Source: Lacinutrix sp. WUR7
GTDB lineage: Bacteria; Bacteroidota; Bacteroidia; Flavobacteriales; Flavobacteriaceae
Length of the DNA stretch: 64,000 nt
Assembly: GCF_016864015.1 (NCBI RefSeq)
Contig: NZ_CP045067.1
Location: 3,172,001 to 3,236,000 of the forward strand
Direction of reading: 5' to 3'
Part shown: positions 25,743 to 35,175 of the stretch, one piece after another
How positions within the stretch are numbered: the stretch's first letter is position 1
How the letters are laid out: every line of letters starts with the position of its first letter
Notes under the pieces: model-generated
The model's database searches: none
What the model saw: only the letters and a program-made list of their open reading frames with translations
What the model was told of the DNA's origin: nothing
Translations under genes and position numbers: made by a program

Positions 25743-26986
25743 TATTTTTGAGTTAGATAATTAATAATTGCGGATTGCATATAATATGCTTTAATCGATT
25801 CTGTTTGATCCATTTGAAACTTTAATTGTAATTCTTGAATGTCTAAAACATCATTAAAATCGATGGTTCCTGTTTCGTAACTTCGAATTAAAATATCTTC
25901 CGCATCTTTGGCTTGTTTTATATTTTTAACCTGTGTATTATAGCTGATTCTTGCGGAAATTCTATCGTTTATCGCTGTATCCAAAAGCGTTTCTAAGCTA
26001 TTTAAACGCTCTTGTTTTTGCGCTTCAATCTCTTGTTGTTGTAATTCATTTTGTTTGGTTTTCGACTTGTACTTTTTATTAAAAATTGGAATAGATACCG
26101 AAACGGTTGGCATAAAAATATCTTTTCCTTTTTCACTAAAAGTAATGTCTGAATCTGCTTGAATATTGATATAATCGAATCCGAAGCCAAAAGAAGGATT
26201 ACTTTCTTTTTGATTCAATACTTCGGATTGTTCTACCGATTGAAAAAGCTTGTCGTATTTCAATAACTCGGGATGCAATGCTAAATTTTCAGAAGGGATT
26301 TCAAAATCTTTGGAAGGCATTATCAATTCGTCTACCACATCAATTTCTATATCCTTTTTTCTATTTAATAATTTATTAAAATTAGTTTGTTCTGCTAGAT
26401 ATTGTTGTTTTAAAACCTGTTCTAATTGCTCCAATTCATTCTGTTGCATTTGTAATTTAAAAACATCTACTGCGGAAGCTTTTCCAACTTCAATCGATGT
26501 TAATGCCAGCGTTTCATAGGTTTTAAGAAGTTCTCTGTTTTCGACTAAAACCGCTTGTTTTGCTTTGTTATCGTATAATCTATAATACGATTGAGCTATG
26601 GAAACTATTAATTTTCGTTTGGCAATTACAATGTCCTCATATTTAGCATCGGCCAAAGAACTCGCATAACTTTCTCGCGAAGCAATAGTACCAAACCAAG
26701 GCAGCATCTGTTTTGCCGATACTTTAAAACGTTGTGTACCTGTTCGTGTTTCTGGTTCTAAAACAAAATACCCAGCACTAAATTCGGTGTTTGGTAAGGT
26801 GTTGACTTCATTTACTTTTTCGGAAGCAATATTATACTGCAATTCGAATGCTTGAATTTCAGGATTATTCTCAAAAGCTTCGTTGATATAGGTTTCTAAT
26901 TCTTGACTTTGCCCGTTAAGAAAAAAAAATAAAGAACCAAAAAGCAAAACAGCTTTATGTACGATATGTATATTAAGGATTTTCAT
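25742..26986 (-). CDS. cusC: CusC-like TolC-family outer-membrane channel
   Basis: The protein has 414 aa with a signal peptide of about 28 residues (LFGSLFFFLNGQSQ). TolC-family halves carry LETYINEAFENNPEIQAFEL and the midpoint strand PTVSVSIPIFNKKY, with long helices rich in Gln, Glu and Lys. It is placed between CusA and CopA in the operon and so is the likely outer-membrane partner of the CusA pump. It differs from the TolC at 13.3 kb and should be taken as the metal-specific channel. Confidence 0.85.
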   Translation of the reverse strand: MKILNIHIVHKAVLLFGSLFFFLNGQSQELETYINEAFENNPEIQAFELQYNIASEKVNEVNTLPNTEFSAGYFVLEPETRTGTQRFKVSAKQMLPWFGTIASRESYASSLADAKYEDIVIAKRKLIVSIAQSYYRLYDNKAKQAVLVENRELLKTYETLALTSIEVGKASAVDVFKLQMQQNELEQLEQVLKQQYLAEQTNFNKLLNRKKDIEIDVVDELIMPSKDFEIPSENLALHPELLKYDKLFQSVEQSEVLNQKESNPSFGFGFDYINIQADSDITFSEKGKDIFMPTVSVSIPIFNKKYKSKTKQNELQQQEIEAQKQERLNSLETLLDTAINDRISARISYNTQVKNIKQAKDAEDILIRSYETGTIDFNDVLDIQELQLKFQMDQTESIKAYYMQSAIINYLTQK

Positions 26987-26995
26987 AATGTTTTT

Positions 26996-29900
26996 TTAGT
27001 CTATTTTTCTAAGCACTTTTTTCTCTATTCTCTTTAACTTCATTTCCTCTCTCCAGCTATATAAAACGGGAACGATAAAGTAGGAGGTAACGTCAATTAC
27101 CATTCCTCCAAATATTGGAATTGCCATTGGAATCATAATATCACTTCCTTTTCCTGTGGAAGTTAATACCGGTAACAATGCAAGAATGGTAGTTACTGTA
27201 GTCATTAAACACGGACGAATACGTTTTTCTGCAGCTTGTAAAGCAGAAGCACGGATGCTTTTCTTATCGGAAGGTTTTTCACGATCAAAACTTTGCGTTA
27301 GATACGTTGCCATGACTACGCCATCATCGGTTGCTATTCCGAATAGGGCAATAAAACCAACCCAAACCGCCACACTTAAGTGGATGGTTTTCATATTAAA
27401 AAGATCCCGCATATTTTCACCAAAAAGGTTGAAATTGAAAAACCAATCTTGACCATATAGCCAAATCATAATAAATCCACCTGCAAATGCAATCGTAATT
27501 CCTGTAAACACCATTAATGATGTGGACACCGATTTAAACTGAAAATAAAGAATTAAAAAGATGATCGCTAATGCCAAAGGCACTACAACAGCAAGCGTTT
27601 TTTCTGCACGTAACTGATTCTCGTAAGTTCCTGTGAATTTATAACTGATCCCTTGAGGAACGATTAATGCTCCTGAATCTATTTTCTCTTGAAATAAGGC
27701 TTGTGCATTTTCAACGACATCAACTTCAGCAAAACCATCCAATTTATCGAATAAAACATAACCTACTAAAAAGGTGTCTTCACTTTTTATTACTTGCGGA
27801 CCTTGCTCATACCGAATCGTTGCTAATTCGCTTAACGGCACCGGACTTCCTTTTTCAACAGGAATATAGATGTCTTTTATATCTTCCGGATTGCCACGCA
27901 ATTCTCTTGGGTAACGAACACGAACGGCATATCGCTCTCGGCCTTCCACAGTTTGGGTTAATTCCATACCACCAATGGCAACTTTAAGCACACTTTGCAC
28001 ATCTGCTATAGAAATTCCGTAACGCGCTATTTTTTCTCTATCGATATCAATGAGCAAATAAGGTTTACCAACAATTCTATCGGCAAAAACAGCTTCGACT
28101 TTAACACCTTCGGCTTGTTTTAAAAGATTTTCCAATTCCAATCCGAAAGCTTCGATTTGTTTTAAATCTTGTCCTTTTACTTTTATTCCCATTGGCGCTC
28201 GCATGCCGGTTTGTAACATGACCAGTCGGGTTTCTATTGGCTGTAATTTTGGTGCAGAAGTAACTCCTGGTAACTTAGTGACTTTTATTATTTCTTTCCA
28301 AATATCATCAGGATTTTTAATTTCTGGTCGCCAGTTGCGGTAGAATTCGCCATCGTTGTCTTCTATTAACTGAGACCTTTCGACTGCGCTCAAGGTGACA
28401 TTTTGGGTGTTATTTGGATTTGCAATAAATCGTTCATCTTTCAGTTCAAATAAACCAGCAGCATTTACTTTATACCGTTGCCTTTTTCCTTCGGCATTAC
28501 GCATATATTCGGATTTATACTGAATCATATTTTCGTACATCGATAAAGGAGCGGGATCTAACGCAGATTCTGTTCTTCCAGCTTTTCCTACTACCATTTT
28601 AATCTCTGGAATGGTAGCAACTGCAATATCTAATTGCTGTAACACGCGTTTATTCTCTTCTACACCAGCATGCGGTAAAGAAGTAGGCATCAAAAGAAAT
28701 GACCCTTCATTTAACGAAGGCATGAATTCTTTTCCTGTGTTATTCATAATCCAACCACCAGAAATAAGTACGATAGTTGGGAGGATTAGAAATAGCATTT
28801 TATTCGCTAAAGCCCATTTTAAAAGTCTTCCGTAATAGATTCTTAAAAGAGAAAAGATTCCTAAAACTCCGAAGCAAATAATAGCTACAAAAACTAAATT
28901 GATTAGAATACTACGATCAAAACCTAATGGTCTCCAATATTCGGCAAGTAGAAATACGATGGCGGCTGATGAAATAATGATGTTTATGAGATTCCCTTTT
29001 TTAGCATCTATTTTTCCTAAAACAATAAATAAACCTGTAATTCCGAAAGCAATTAAAATGCTTCCTAACCAATAACCAGATATAATAACTACAATTCCAG
29101 CAACTATTATTGTGCCATTTAAGAAATATCTAAAGGTATTTTTAAGTACTGTTTTTCGGAATAGGAAAGCTGCTAATGGCGGAATTATAAACAAGGCAAT
29201 TACCAAGGATGCAGATAATGCCATTGTTTTTGTAAAAGCTAAAGGTCGAAATAGTTTTCCTTCGGCACCAATCATTGTAAAAACAGGAACAAAACTGATT
29301 ATGGTTGTTAAAACAGCTGTTAAGATAGCCCCAGAAACTTCCGCAGTAGCGTTATAAACGACTTCATTTATAGTATATGCTGTGCCATCTTCTCGAAGTC
29401 TTAATTTTTGATCATCGAGATGGCGAATCATATTTTCGGCAAGTATAACACCAACATCTACCATGGTTCCAATGGCGATTGCAATACCAGAAAGCGCCAC
29501 AATATTAGCGTCGACATGAAATAGCTTCATCGTTACAAAAACCATCAAAATAGCCACAGGTAATAATCCGGAAATTAAAATGGAGGCTCTTAAATTAAAC
29601 ACCATAATAATGATCACTAAAATGGTAATTAGAATTTCTAGTGTTAATGCTTCGTTAAGTGTATCTAAGGTTTCTACAATCAATTCGGAGCGATCATAGA
29701 AGGGAACCACGGTTAATTGAGAAGTGCTTCCATCTGCTAATACTTTGCTTGGCAAGCCACCTTTTAGTTCCTCAATTTTCGCTTTTACATTGGTAATTAC
29801 TTCCATTGGATTCGCGCCATATCTGGCTACTACAACACCACCAACAACTTCGGCACCTTCTTTATCTAATAAACCACGACGTGCTGCAGGACCTAAAGAT

Positions 29901-30745
29901 ACTTTAGCAATGTCTTTAATCTTAATGGCTGTGTATGCTTCGGAAGTCACTACAGCGTTTTCAATATCTGCAACCGATTTTACATAGCCTAAACCACGGA
30001 CTAAATATTCGGCTTGATTAATTTCTAACGTTTGTGCACCAATATCTTGATTACTACTTTTAACGGCCTTTACCACTTGATTTAAACCAATATTGTATTG
30101 ACGCATTAACTCTGGGTTCACATCTATTTGATATTCTTGCACATAACCGCCAATAGAAGCTACTTCGGAAACACCACTTGCAGAAGACAAGGCGTACTTT
30201 ACGTAGTAATCTTGAATACTTCGTAATTCCTGTAAATCCCAACCACCAGTAACTTTTCCGTTTTCATCGCGGCCTTCCAGAGTGTACCAATATACTTGAC
30301 CTAAACCGGTAGCATCTGGACCTAAAGCAGGATTTACACCCTCTGGTAATAAGTTACTTGGTAGGGAATTTAATTTTTCTAAAATCCGACTTCGGCTCCA
30401 GTAAAATTCGATGTCTTCCTCAAAAATAATATAGATACTGGAAAACCCAAACATAGAAGAACTACGAATGGTTTTAACACCAGGAATACCGAGTAGGGAA
30501 GTGGTTAGCGGATAAGTAATTTGGTCTTCGATATCTTGTGGCGAACGACCTTCCCATTTTGTAAAAACGATTTGTTGGTTTGCACCAATATCGGGAATAG
30601 CATCTACAGCTACTGGATCACTTGGCAAAAAGCCAATATCCCAATTAAAAGGAGCATTTACAGTTCCCCAACCAATAAAAAGGACGAGTAATAAAACGGC
30701 TACGAGTTTATTCTCTATTAAGAATTTAATGCTTTTATTTAGCAT
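26996..30745 (-). CDS. cusA: CusA/CzcA-family heavy-metal RND efflux pump
   Basis: The protein has 1249 aa, longer than E. coli CusA (about 1047) because of extra hydrophobic segments between TM6 and TM7 (NGTIIVAGIVVIISGYWLGS, INLVFVAIICFGVLGIFSLL), a feature I associate with Bacteroidota members. It starts with SIKFLIENKLVAVLL and has the HME-RND motifs DVGVILAENMIRHL (TM4) and ATDDGVVMATYL (TM10), DAIPDIGANQQIVFTKWEGR, and VRVRYPRELRGNPEDIKDIY. It exports Cu(I)/Ag(I) or related metals from the periplasm using the proton gradient. A short surface loop near residue 790 contains a dispersed-repeat-derived insertion (NVTLSAVERSQ; see repeat at 28371). Confidence 0.9.
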   Translation of the reverse strand: MLNKSIKFLIENKLVAVLLLVLFIGWGTVNAPFNWDIGFLPSDPVAVDAIPDIGANQQIVFTKWEGRSPQDIEDQITYPLTTSLLGIPGVKTIRSSSMFGFSSIYIIFEEDIEFYWSRSRILEKLNSLPSNLLPEGVNPALGPDATGLGQVYWYTLEGRDENGKVTGGWDLQELRSIQDYYVKYALSSASGVSEVASIGGYVQEYQIDVNPELMRQYNIGLNQVVKAVKSSNQDIGAQTLEINQAEYLVRGLGYVKSVADIENAVVTSEAYTAIKIKDIAKVSLGPAARRGLLDKEGAEVVGGVVVARYGANPMEVITNVKAKIEELKGGLPSKVLADGSTSQLTVVPFYDRSELIVETLDTLNEALTLEILITILVIIIMVFNLRASILISGLLPVAILMVFVTMKLFHVDANIVALSGIAIAIGTMVDVGVILAENMIRHLDDQKLRLREDGTAYTINEVVYNATAEVSGAILTAVLTTIISFVPVFTMIGAEGKLFRPLAFTKTMALSASLVIALFIIPPLAAFLFRKTVLKNTFRYFLNGTIIVAGIVVIISGYWLGSILIAFGITGLFIVLGKIDAKKGNLINIIISSAAIVFLLAEYWRPLGFDRSILINLVFVAIICFGVLGIFSLLRIYYGRLLKWALANKMLFLILPTIVLISGGWIMNNTGKEFMPSLNEGSFLLMPTSLPHAGVEENKRVLQQLDIAVATIPEIKMVVGKAGRTESALDPAPLSMYENMIQYKSEYMRNAEGKRQRYKVNAAGLFELKDERFIANPNNTQNVTLSAVERSQLIEDNDGEFYRNWRPEIKNPDDIWKEIIKVTKLPGVTSAPKLQPIETRLVMLQTGMRAPMGIKVKGQDLKQIEAFGLELENLLKQAEGVKVEAVFADRIVGKPYLLIDIDREKIARYGISIADVQSVLKVAIGGMELTQTVEGRERYAVRVRYPRELRGNPEDIKDIYIPVEKGSPVPLSELATIRYEQGPQVIKSEDTFLVGYVLFDKLDGFAEVDVVENAQALFQEKIDSGALIVPQGISYKFTGTYENQLRAEKTLAVVVPLALAIIFLILYFQFKSVSTSLMVFTGITIAFAGGFIMIWLYGQDWFFNFNLFGENMRDLFNMKTIHLSVAVWVGFIALFGIATDDGVVMATYLTQSFDREKPSDKKSIRASALQAAEKRIRPCLMTTVTTILALLPVLTSTGKGSDIMIPMAIPIFGGMVIDVTSYFIVPVLYSWREEMKLKRIEKKVLRKID
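28371..28407 (-). repeat. Dispersed repeat embedded in the cusA coding sequence
   Basis: The minus strand reads TGTCACCTTGAGCGCAGTCG and continues AAAGGTCTCA (28371-28400). I recognise this as the core of a widespread Bacteroidota intergenic repeat (forms like TCACCCTGAGCGnAGTCGAA). Here it lies in frame within cusA and adds about a dozen residues (NVTLSAVERSQL) before the conserved DGEFYRNWRPEI block. The recognition is from memory and no database was searched. Confidence 0.6.
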
Positions 30746-30861
30746 GAATTATGATTATTAAACAGTTAGAAAGAGATGCTATCCCAAATAGGAAAACACC
30801 AAATACAAGAAATCATCCTAATGAAATAAATCATTGGATAATACAGTCTATTGTTTAAAAA

Positions 30862-31275
30862 TCAAATTAAATAAGTCTCGTCTAGCTTGAAGATTTCCTT
30901 GCTGACGAGTGGTGGTTCATATGCTTTATACGAAGATACATTGCTGTCTAAACCTTCCAAAAGGTTGCTATATGCATATACAAATGAAGCTATAAATACT
31001 TGTTGTTCTAAAGAGATAGTATCGAATTGAATTTGTAATTGGTCTTGACCATCTACAAGAACTTGTTCGTCATTACAACAACTCTTTTTAGTAATGGAAC
31101 AACCATCTGTAGCGGGCTTTTCCATTTTCATTCCGCAACCTTTTGCTTTATTAAAAATAGCAGTTTCTACCAAAGTATCTCCACAATAATGCATACTTAC
31201 ACTGAATGACATTGTAGAGAATAACACTACAAAAGCCATTGCAAAAGACATTATTTTATGGAATATTTGCTTCAT
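30862..31275 (-). CDS. HYC_CC_PP family exported protein
   Basis: The protein has 137 aa. An N-terminal hydrophobic segment is followed by the family's defining motifs in order: HYC (residues 29-31, SVSMHYCGDTLV), CGMKMEKP, CC (KKSCCND), and PP (AYEPPLVS). The Cys, Met and His residues suggest a periplasmic metal-binding protein, and the family is usually found beside CusA-type efflux genes, as here. The longest start (ATG 31275) leaves only about 8 bases after the -7 element, so the in-frame ATG at residue 9 (MSFAMAFVVLF, 31251) may be the true start. It is first in the copper operon. Confidence 0.8.
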   Translation of the reverse strand: MKQIFHKIMSFAMAFVVLFSTMSFSVSMHYCGDTLVETAIFNKAKGCGMKMEKPATDGCSITKKSCCNDEQVLVDGQDQLQIQFDTISLEQQVFIASFVYAYSNLLEGLDSNVSSYKAYEPPLVSKEIFKLDETYLI

Positions 31276-31283
31276 ATTACTTA

Positions 31284-31291
31284 CAAAGTTA
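31284..31291 (-). promoter_or_regulatory. -7 promoter element of the copper operon
   Basis: TAACTTTG on the minus strand is a perfect TAnnTTTG, 9 bases upstream of the first possible ATG. If used, the transcript would be nearly leaderless for that ATG, or have a leader of about 28 nt for the internal ATG 31251. Confidence 0.55.
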
Positions 31292-31400
31292 CAATATTTA
31301 AACTATCCTGAATTTTGTTTAACAGAATTTTAAAAAATATTTTATCTGCATTAATTGCTTTTACATTATTACTATTGATTTTTATCCGGCCTTTTTGAAT

Positions 31401-31436
31401 AAAAAAAAACACCCCTTTTCATAATGAAAAGAGATG
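31401..31436 (-). terminator. Terminator downstream of the surface-protein gene
   Basis: On the minus strand, a roughly 12-bp stem with two G-T pairs (CATCTCTTTTCA with TGAAAAGGGGTG) is followed by a run of nine T. It lies about 150 bp past the stop at 31585. Confidence 0.6.
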
Positions 31437-31584
31437 CTTTTAAAATAGTTTGATTTTACTTAAACTTTGCTATTAATCAATCCAAACTAAATTTTTTAAT
31501 GAAAATATTATTCTTAGGGAATTATTTTTATGGTAGTTTACTTTTATTGTTTATCGCTTTTTTAAATAAGACGATGTTTTTAAA

Positions 31585-32349
31585 TTATCTTGCTTTATGG
31601 GTTCTTGTTAATATATATCGGATATCATAAATCTCTGCTGCATAATCGGATTCTATTTTAACTGTTCCTCCGTTTGACTCCCAAGTAGCTAATGTGTACG
31701 CATTAAAAGAACTCAAATAATAATGTTCTACTCCAACCCCTTTTGACGTAATAAAGTCTCTTGTGTATATTTCTCCAACAGCACCTCCAATATCGATTGC
31801 TACTGTTATTTTTGTTGTTTTGTTAGCTGTAGGATTTACTTTAAATTCTATGAGTACATTTAAACCATCTCCATCTCTTCCTGTTATAGTAGAGGTAGTA
31901 GCATCATAGAACGTTGTTACATCCATAGGTTTTTGACTATCTCTAACCGTATTTGCATCATTAGGTAGCGTAACTTTAGAATAAGCGGATAATGTTAAAG
32001 GGCTTGCAGAGGTGTAAGTTCCATCGGCATAATCTCCCCATCCTGTATAATCATTACTACTTCCACTTACAGCACTAAGGCTTACCCAACTTGCTCCATC
32101 AAAGAAGTAAAACCCATTTAAATCGGTATCAAATACTAATAGACCTTGCACAGGACTGGATATTGCTGCTTTTTGAGCGGTAGTCATTCTAGGTGTTAAA
32201 AGTCCTTTATCTGTGGAAGTAACATCTAACATGGCAGAATCATCAGGTGTTAATGCGCCAATACTTACTTGACCTATAGCATTATAGTTGATAGATGTAA
32301 AAATGGCAATGGCCATTAATAATATTAATTTTTTAGTAATGTTTATCAC
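31585..32349 (-). CDS. Exported surface/appendage-like protein, 254 aa
   Basis: The protein reads from GTG 32349, with a signal peptide (residues 1-26, ending NAIGQ). Right after it comes the motif VSIGALTPDDSAMLDVTSTD and KGLLTPRMT, then the short repeat-like QGLLVFDTDLNGFYFFDGAS. This N-terminus is widespread in Bacteroidota exported proteins and resembles phage tail-fibre leaders. The C-terminal 150 residues are beta-rich with no recognised domain. No T9SS sorting signal is seen at the C-terminus, so anchoring or secretion is unclear. It is probably a single-gene unit. Confidence 0.6.
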   Translation of the reverse strand: MINITKKLILLMAIAIFTSINYNAIGQVSIGALTPDDSAMLDVTSTDKGLLTPRMTTAQKAAISSPVQGLLVFDTDLNGFYFFDGASWVSLSAVSGSSNDYTGWGDYADGTYTSASPLTLSAYSKVTLPNDANTVRDSQKPMDVTTFYDATTSTITGRDGDGLNVLIEFKVNPTANKTTKITVAIDIGGAVGEIYTRDFITSKGVGVEHYYLSSFNAYTLATWESNGGTVKIESDYAAEIYDIRYILTRTHKAR

Positions 32350-32971
32350 GTTTATTTGTTTTGGGGTTTATAAATTGGTAACTTTTTTAAATCTCCTTAT
32401 CCTATATAAATAGGAAGGATTAATATTTGGTTTATATTATTCGTATTTATTGAAAAACTAAAAGCAATTTAGATGCCAAAACAATCCTGCCTGCAGTTTC
32501 ACATCGCTAAAACCTTTATTATTAACGAGTTAAGATTTTTGCGCTTTTAAGGAGCTAAAATAAAACATCGATATACCGTTTATTTTTTCAGCTGAAATAC
32601 ACAATCCACGGTATACCGATAAATAAAAGGAATAAAGAATAGGAGAATCACACACTTCATTCTGATATTAAATAATTCATGTAAAACGAGAAATATGCTT
32701 GAAAAGTTTTAAATAAATTTTTGCTCTATAGATTTAACTTAGTTTAGGAATAGGAAGGAGAAATACAATTTTAAATATGACGATGTCATACAAGTAAAAT
32801 GGAACATGGATTGCATCTATCTTATTGGTGATAGTGAAATTTCAGGTTTTAAAGAAGGAGCAATAGAGGCAGAGCGGTATTTAATGGAAGATAGAGAAGT
32901 TGGGTTTTAATGCAGAATGAAACGAAACTCTTCATGCTACACGTTTTTCTTTTGTTAAAAAAATAGAAATA
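32350..32971. other. 620-bp region without an intact gene
   Basis: It contains a weak inverted repeat TATACCGT/ACGGTATA (32572-32579 with 32608-32615) and a plus-strand remnant frame (32743-32910). No promoter can be placed with confidence. The 3' end of the LytTR gene lies at its right edge. Confidence 0.4.
32743..32910 (+). pseudogene. Startless 55-codon frame, possible gene remnant
   Basis: An open frame follows a TAG at 32740-32742 and ends with TAA at 32910. Its translation (KYDDVIQVKWNMDCIYLIGD, then EISGFKEGAIEAERYLMEDR) looks protein-like in composition, but the only ATG (32806) leaves just 34 codons and no upstream partner exists. It may be the 3' piece of a lost gene. I do not recognise it. 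Confidence 0.3.
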
Positions 32972-33700
32972 TTACAAATTTAATCTGCTATACACCATGG
33001 ATTTGTAGCTTTCTCCAATAGGAATTCTTTCGTCTTTTATAACAATTCTATTTTTTTGAATCGACGTAATCTTATTAACGTTAACAATATAAGATCGATG
33101 TACTCTAATGAAAATGTTTTCTGGTAATTTGGACTGAATTTCTCTAAAACTCATCAATGTTAAAATGGGTTTGGCATCTTCCGAATGAATTTTCAAATAG
33201 TCTTTTAAACCTTGAATATGTTTGATACTGTTTATATCGATTTTTAAATTTTCATATTCTGATTTCACAAAAATAAAGTCATCTTCATGAGATTTAATTT
33301 CGCCACCTGCGGAAGAAAAATTAATAGAAGTGCTATTATCATTCAATTTCATCATTTCTTTAACTCTATTTACCGCTTTTATAAAACGAGGAAAAGGGAT
33401 TGGTTTTACTAAATAATCTATGGCATTTAAGTCAAAACCTTCTAAGGCATATTCAGGATAAGCAGTCGTAAAAATAAAGTAAGGTACTTTGCCCTCTAAA
33501 GATTTAATAAGTTCTATTCCTGTTATATTTGGCATTTCAATATCCGAAAAAACCAAATCAATAGTATTGTTATTTATAAAGTTTAAAGCTTCAATTGCAT
33601 TTGTAAAGCTATCTATTACTTCAATAGAACCAATGGCTTGGCAATACGATTCAATAATATCAATAGCTAAAGGTTCGTCATCAATTATTATGCATCTCAT
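32972..33700 (-). CDS. LytTR-family response regulator of the envelope module
   Basis: The protein has 242 aa. The receiver domain (1-115) has DDE (7-9), Asp53 in LVFSDIEMPN, FTTAY and YLVKPI. The LytTR domain (about 140-240) has FIFVKSEYENLKIDINSIKH and FIRVHRSYIVNVNKITS. It overlaps its kinase gene by 20 bp, so the two proteins are translationally coupled. Probable targets are the divergent promoters at 37.1-37.3 kb, which carry clustered TTTGTAG boxes. This is inference from position and sequence, not from a known consensus. Confidence 0.87.
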   Translation of the reverse strand: MRCIIIDDEPLAIDIIESYCQAIGSIEVIDSFTNAIEALNFINNNTIDLVFSDIEMPNITGIELIKSLEGKVPYFIFTTAYPEYALEGFDLNAIDYLVKPIPFPRFIKAVNRVKEMMKLNDNSTSINFSSAGGEIKSHEDDFIFVKSEYENLKIDINSIKHIQGLKDYLKIHSEDAKPILTLMSFREIQSKLPENIFIRVHRSYIVNVNKITSIQKNRIVIKDERIPIGESYKSMVYSRLNL

Positions 33701-34730
33701 TATCTATCAAATTTAAGGTTAAATGTACTTTATAGTGTGTTTTCGTTTCGTTTATAATCAGTTTATGATTATTTTTATATAAATAATGTAACTGATTTTC
33801 AATGTTTTTTAGTCCGACACCAGAATTCTTCATATCCCGTTTATGTAGCCCGAGGATGTTTTCTGCTTTAAAAACTAATTGATTATTGCTAACTACAATT
33901 TTAATATCTATTTGTGTGTTTCCTTTATAATCTGTGCCATATTTAAAAGCATTTTCAATAAAAGAAATTAATAGTAAAGGGTAGATTTTTAAGTTTCTTG
34001 TTTCGCCATTTATATTCAGTTTAACGGCTTCCGTATTTTTAAGTCGTAACCTTTGCAATGCAATATAATTCTGAATATAATTGATTTCTTTTTCTAGCGG
34101 AACCTGTTTATCTCCAGCTTCATAAAGCATATAACGCATTAATTCGGATAAGGTGATTACTGCTTCGGGAGCATCATCGGATTTACTTCTTACTAAAGAA
34201 TAAATACTATTTAAAGAGTTGAATAAAAAGTGTGGATTTAATTGATTTCTTAAAACCTGAAGCTTAATATCTTTTTGTTCATTTTCTAGTTCTTTAGATA
34301 AACGATCTCTTTTATAAAAGTCAACTACTAAGCTAAAAATCCCTCCTAAAAGAAAAATAGATAAAGAAAAAACAATAGAAATAGCATGTTTTATACCAAA
34401 TGGTCCTCCAGGTCTATTTGGTGGTCTTGGCAGGTCTCTAAATTCTACAATTAAGTTATTGAAAATTAATTCTTCGGTGACATAATTATAAACGATTAAA
34501 AAAACAATAGAAACTAAAATATATAAGACCAACTTTCGTCTCAACAATAGATAAGGAACAAAAACCAAGTAGTTTATATAAAACACAATAGGACGCATTG
34601 CTTGTTTTAAGTACAATCCGGAAGGAATTTCTCCCAAATCAATATATGCTGTTAATAACGGAAATGTGCTAATACACATCCAAACTAAGGTGTGTATTAT
34701 TATTTCTTTATAGGATATTTTATTTTTCAA
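33681..34730 (-). CDS. LytS-type sensor histidine kinase of the envelope module
   Basis: The protein has 349 aa, with four hydrophobic helices in about residues 10-145. A Pro-rich segment (RDLPRPPNRPGGPFG, about 98-112) sits between helices. The His box is LRNQLNPHFLFNSLNSIYSL, the N-box is LISFIENAFKYG, and the G box is NSGVGLKNIENQL. There is no separate sensor domain, so it likely senses through its membrane part or a partner such as the DUF4907 protein encoded just upstream (23-bp gap). It overlaps the LytTR gene. Confidence 0.87.
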   Translation of the reverse strand: MKNKISYKEIIIHTLVWMCISTFPLLTAYIDLGEIPSGLYLKQAMRPIVFYINYLVFVPYLLLRRKLVLYILVSIVFLIVYNYVTEELIFNNLIVEFRDLPRPPNRPGGPFGIKHAISIVFSLSIFLLGGIFSLVVDFYKRDRLSKELENEQKDIKLQVLRNQLNPHFLFNSLNSIYSLVRSKSDDAPEAVITLSELMRYMLYEAGDKQVPLEKEINYIQNYIALQRLRLKNTEAVKLNINGETRNLKIYPLLLISFIENAFKYGTDYKGNTQIDIKIVVSNNQLVFKAENILGLHKRDMKNSGVGLKNIENQLHYLYKNNHKLIINETKTHYKVHLTLNLIDNEMHNN

Positions 34731-34753
34731 ATTTTAATAATTATCGACCTTAA

Positions 34754-35104
34754 TCAAATTTTTCTAAAGTTAATGTTATTTGCATCAAGATCACTTATAC
34801 TAATTGCTGGAAACTTATCTTGAGAAAGTTTTGCGAGTACAACTTTTCCCATTTTTTCTGCATCTTCTTTTGTTTTAAAAACTTGTTTTCCTATTGCTGC
34901 AGGAATGTATTCTTGGCGAATAAACAAATTCTCATTGTTATATACCTCATAAATCCAGAAATCATTTTTAGTTAAAACCTTTAAGGAATATGGGGATTCT
35001 GTTATCGTATTTGTTGTATTACTTTCTGGTTGAAAATAAAAAACTAGTATTGCAATCATTGAAATTGTTAAAGAGAAAACAAGGTACTTGTGTATGTTTT
35101 TCAT
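34754..35104 (-). CDS. DUF4907-family protein, 116 aa
   Basis: The N-terminus has one hydrophobic segment (residues 6-23), either a signal peptide or an anchor. The mature part has FWIYEVYNNENLFIRQEYIP, a segment beginning GKQVFKTKEDAEKMGKVVLA, and FPAISISDLDANNI, the blocks of the DUF4907 family (WxYxI, IxQxxIP, FxTxxDAxxxA, Kl, P.I). The function is unknown. Its place between the kelch lipoprotein and the LytS kinase suggests a role in the envelope signalling of this cluster. Confidence 0.7.
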   Translation of the reverse strand: MKNIHKYLVFSLTISMIAILVFYFQPESNTTNTITESPYSLKVLTKNDFWIYEVYNNENLFIRQEYIPAAIGKQVFKTKEDAEKMGKVVLAKLSQDKFPAISISDLDANNINFRKI

Positions 35105-35175
35105 AAAAATAGAATTTAAAGAAGAATCAGAGTAATACAGGATTCCTATTTTACTCTGACTCTAAAATTTACAAA

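Larger units (their letters stand above)
31276..31584. other. Intergenic region upstream of the copper operon
   Basis: It contains the -7 element of the copper operon (31284-31291) and a minus-strand terminator (31401-31436) for the upstream gene. The remainder is AT-rich, and no metal-regulator dyad is obvious. Confidence 0.5.
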
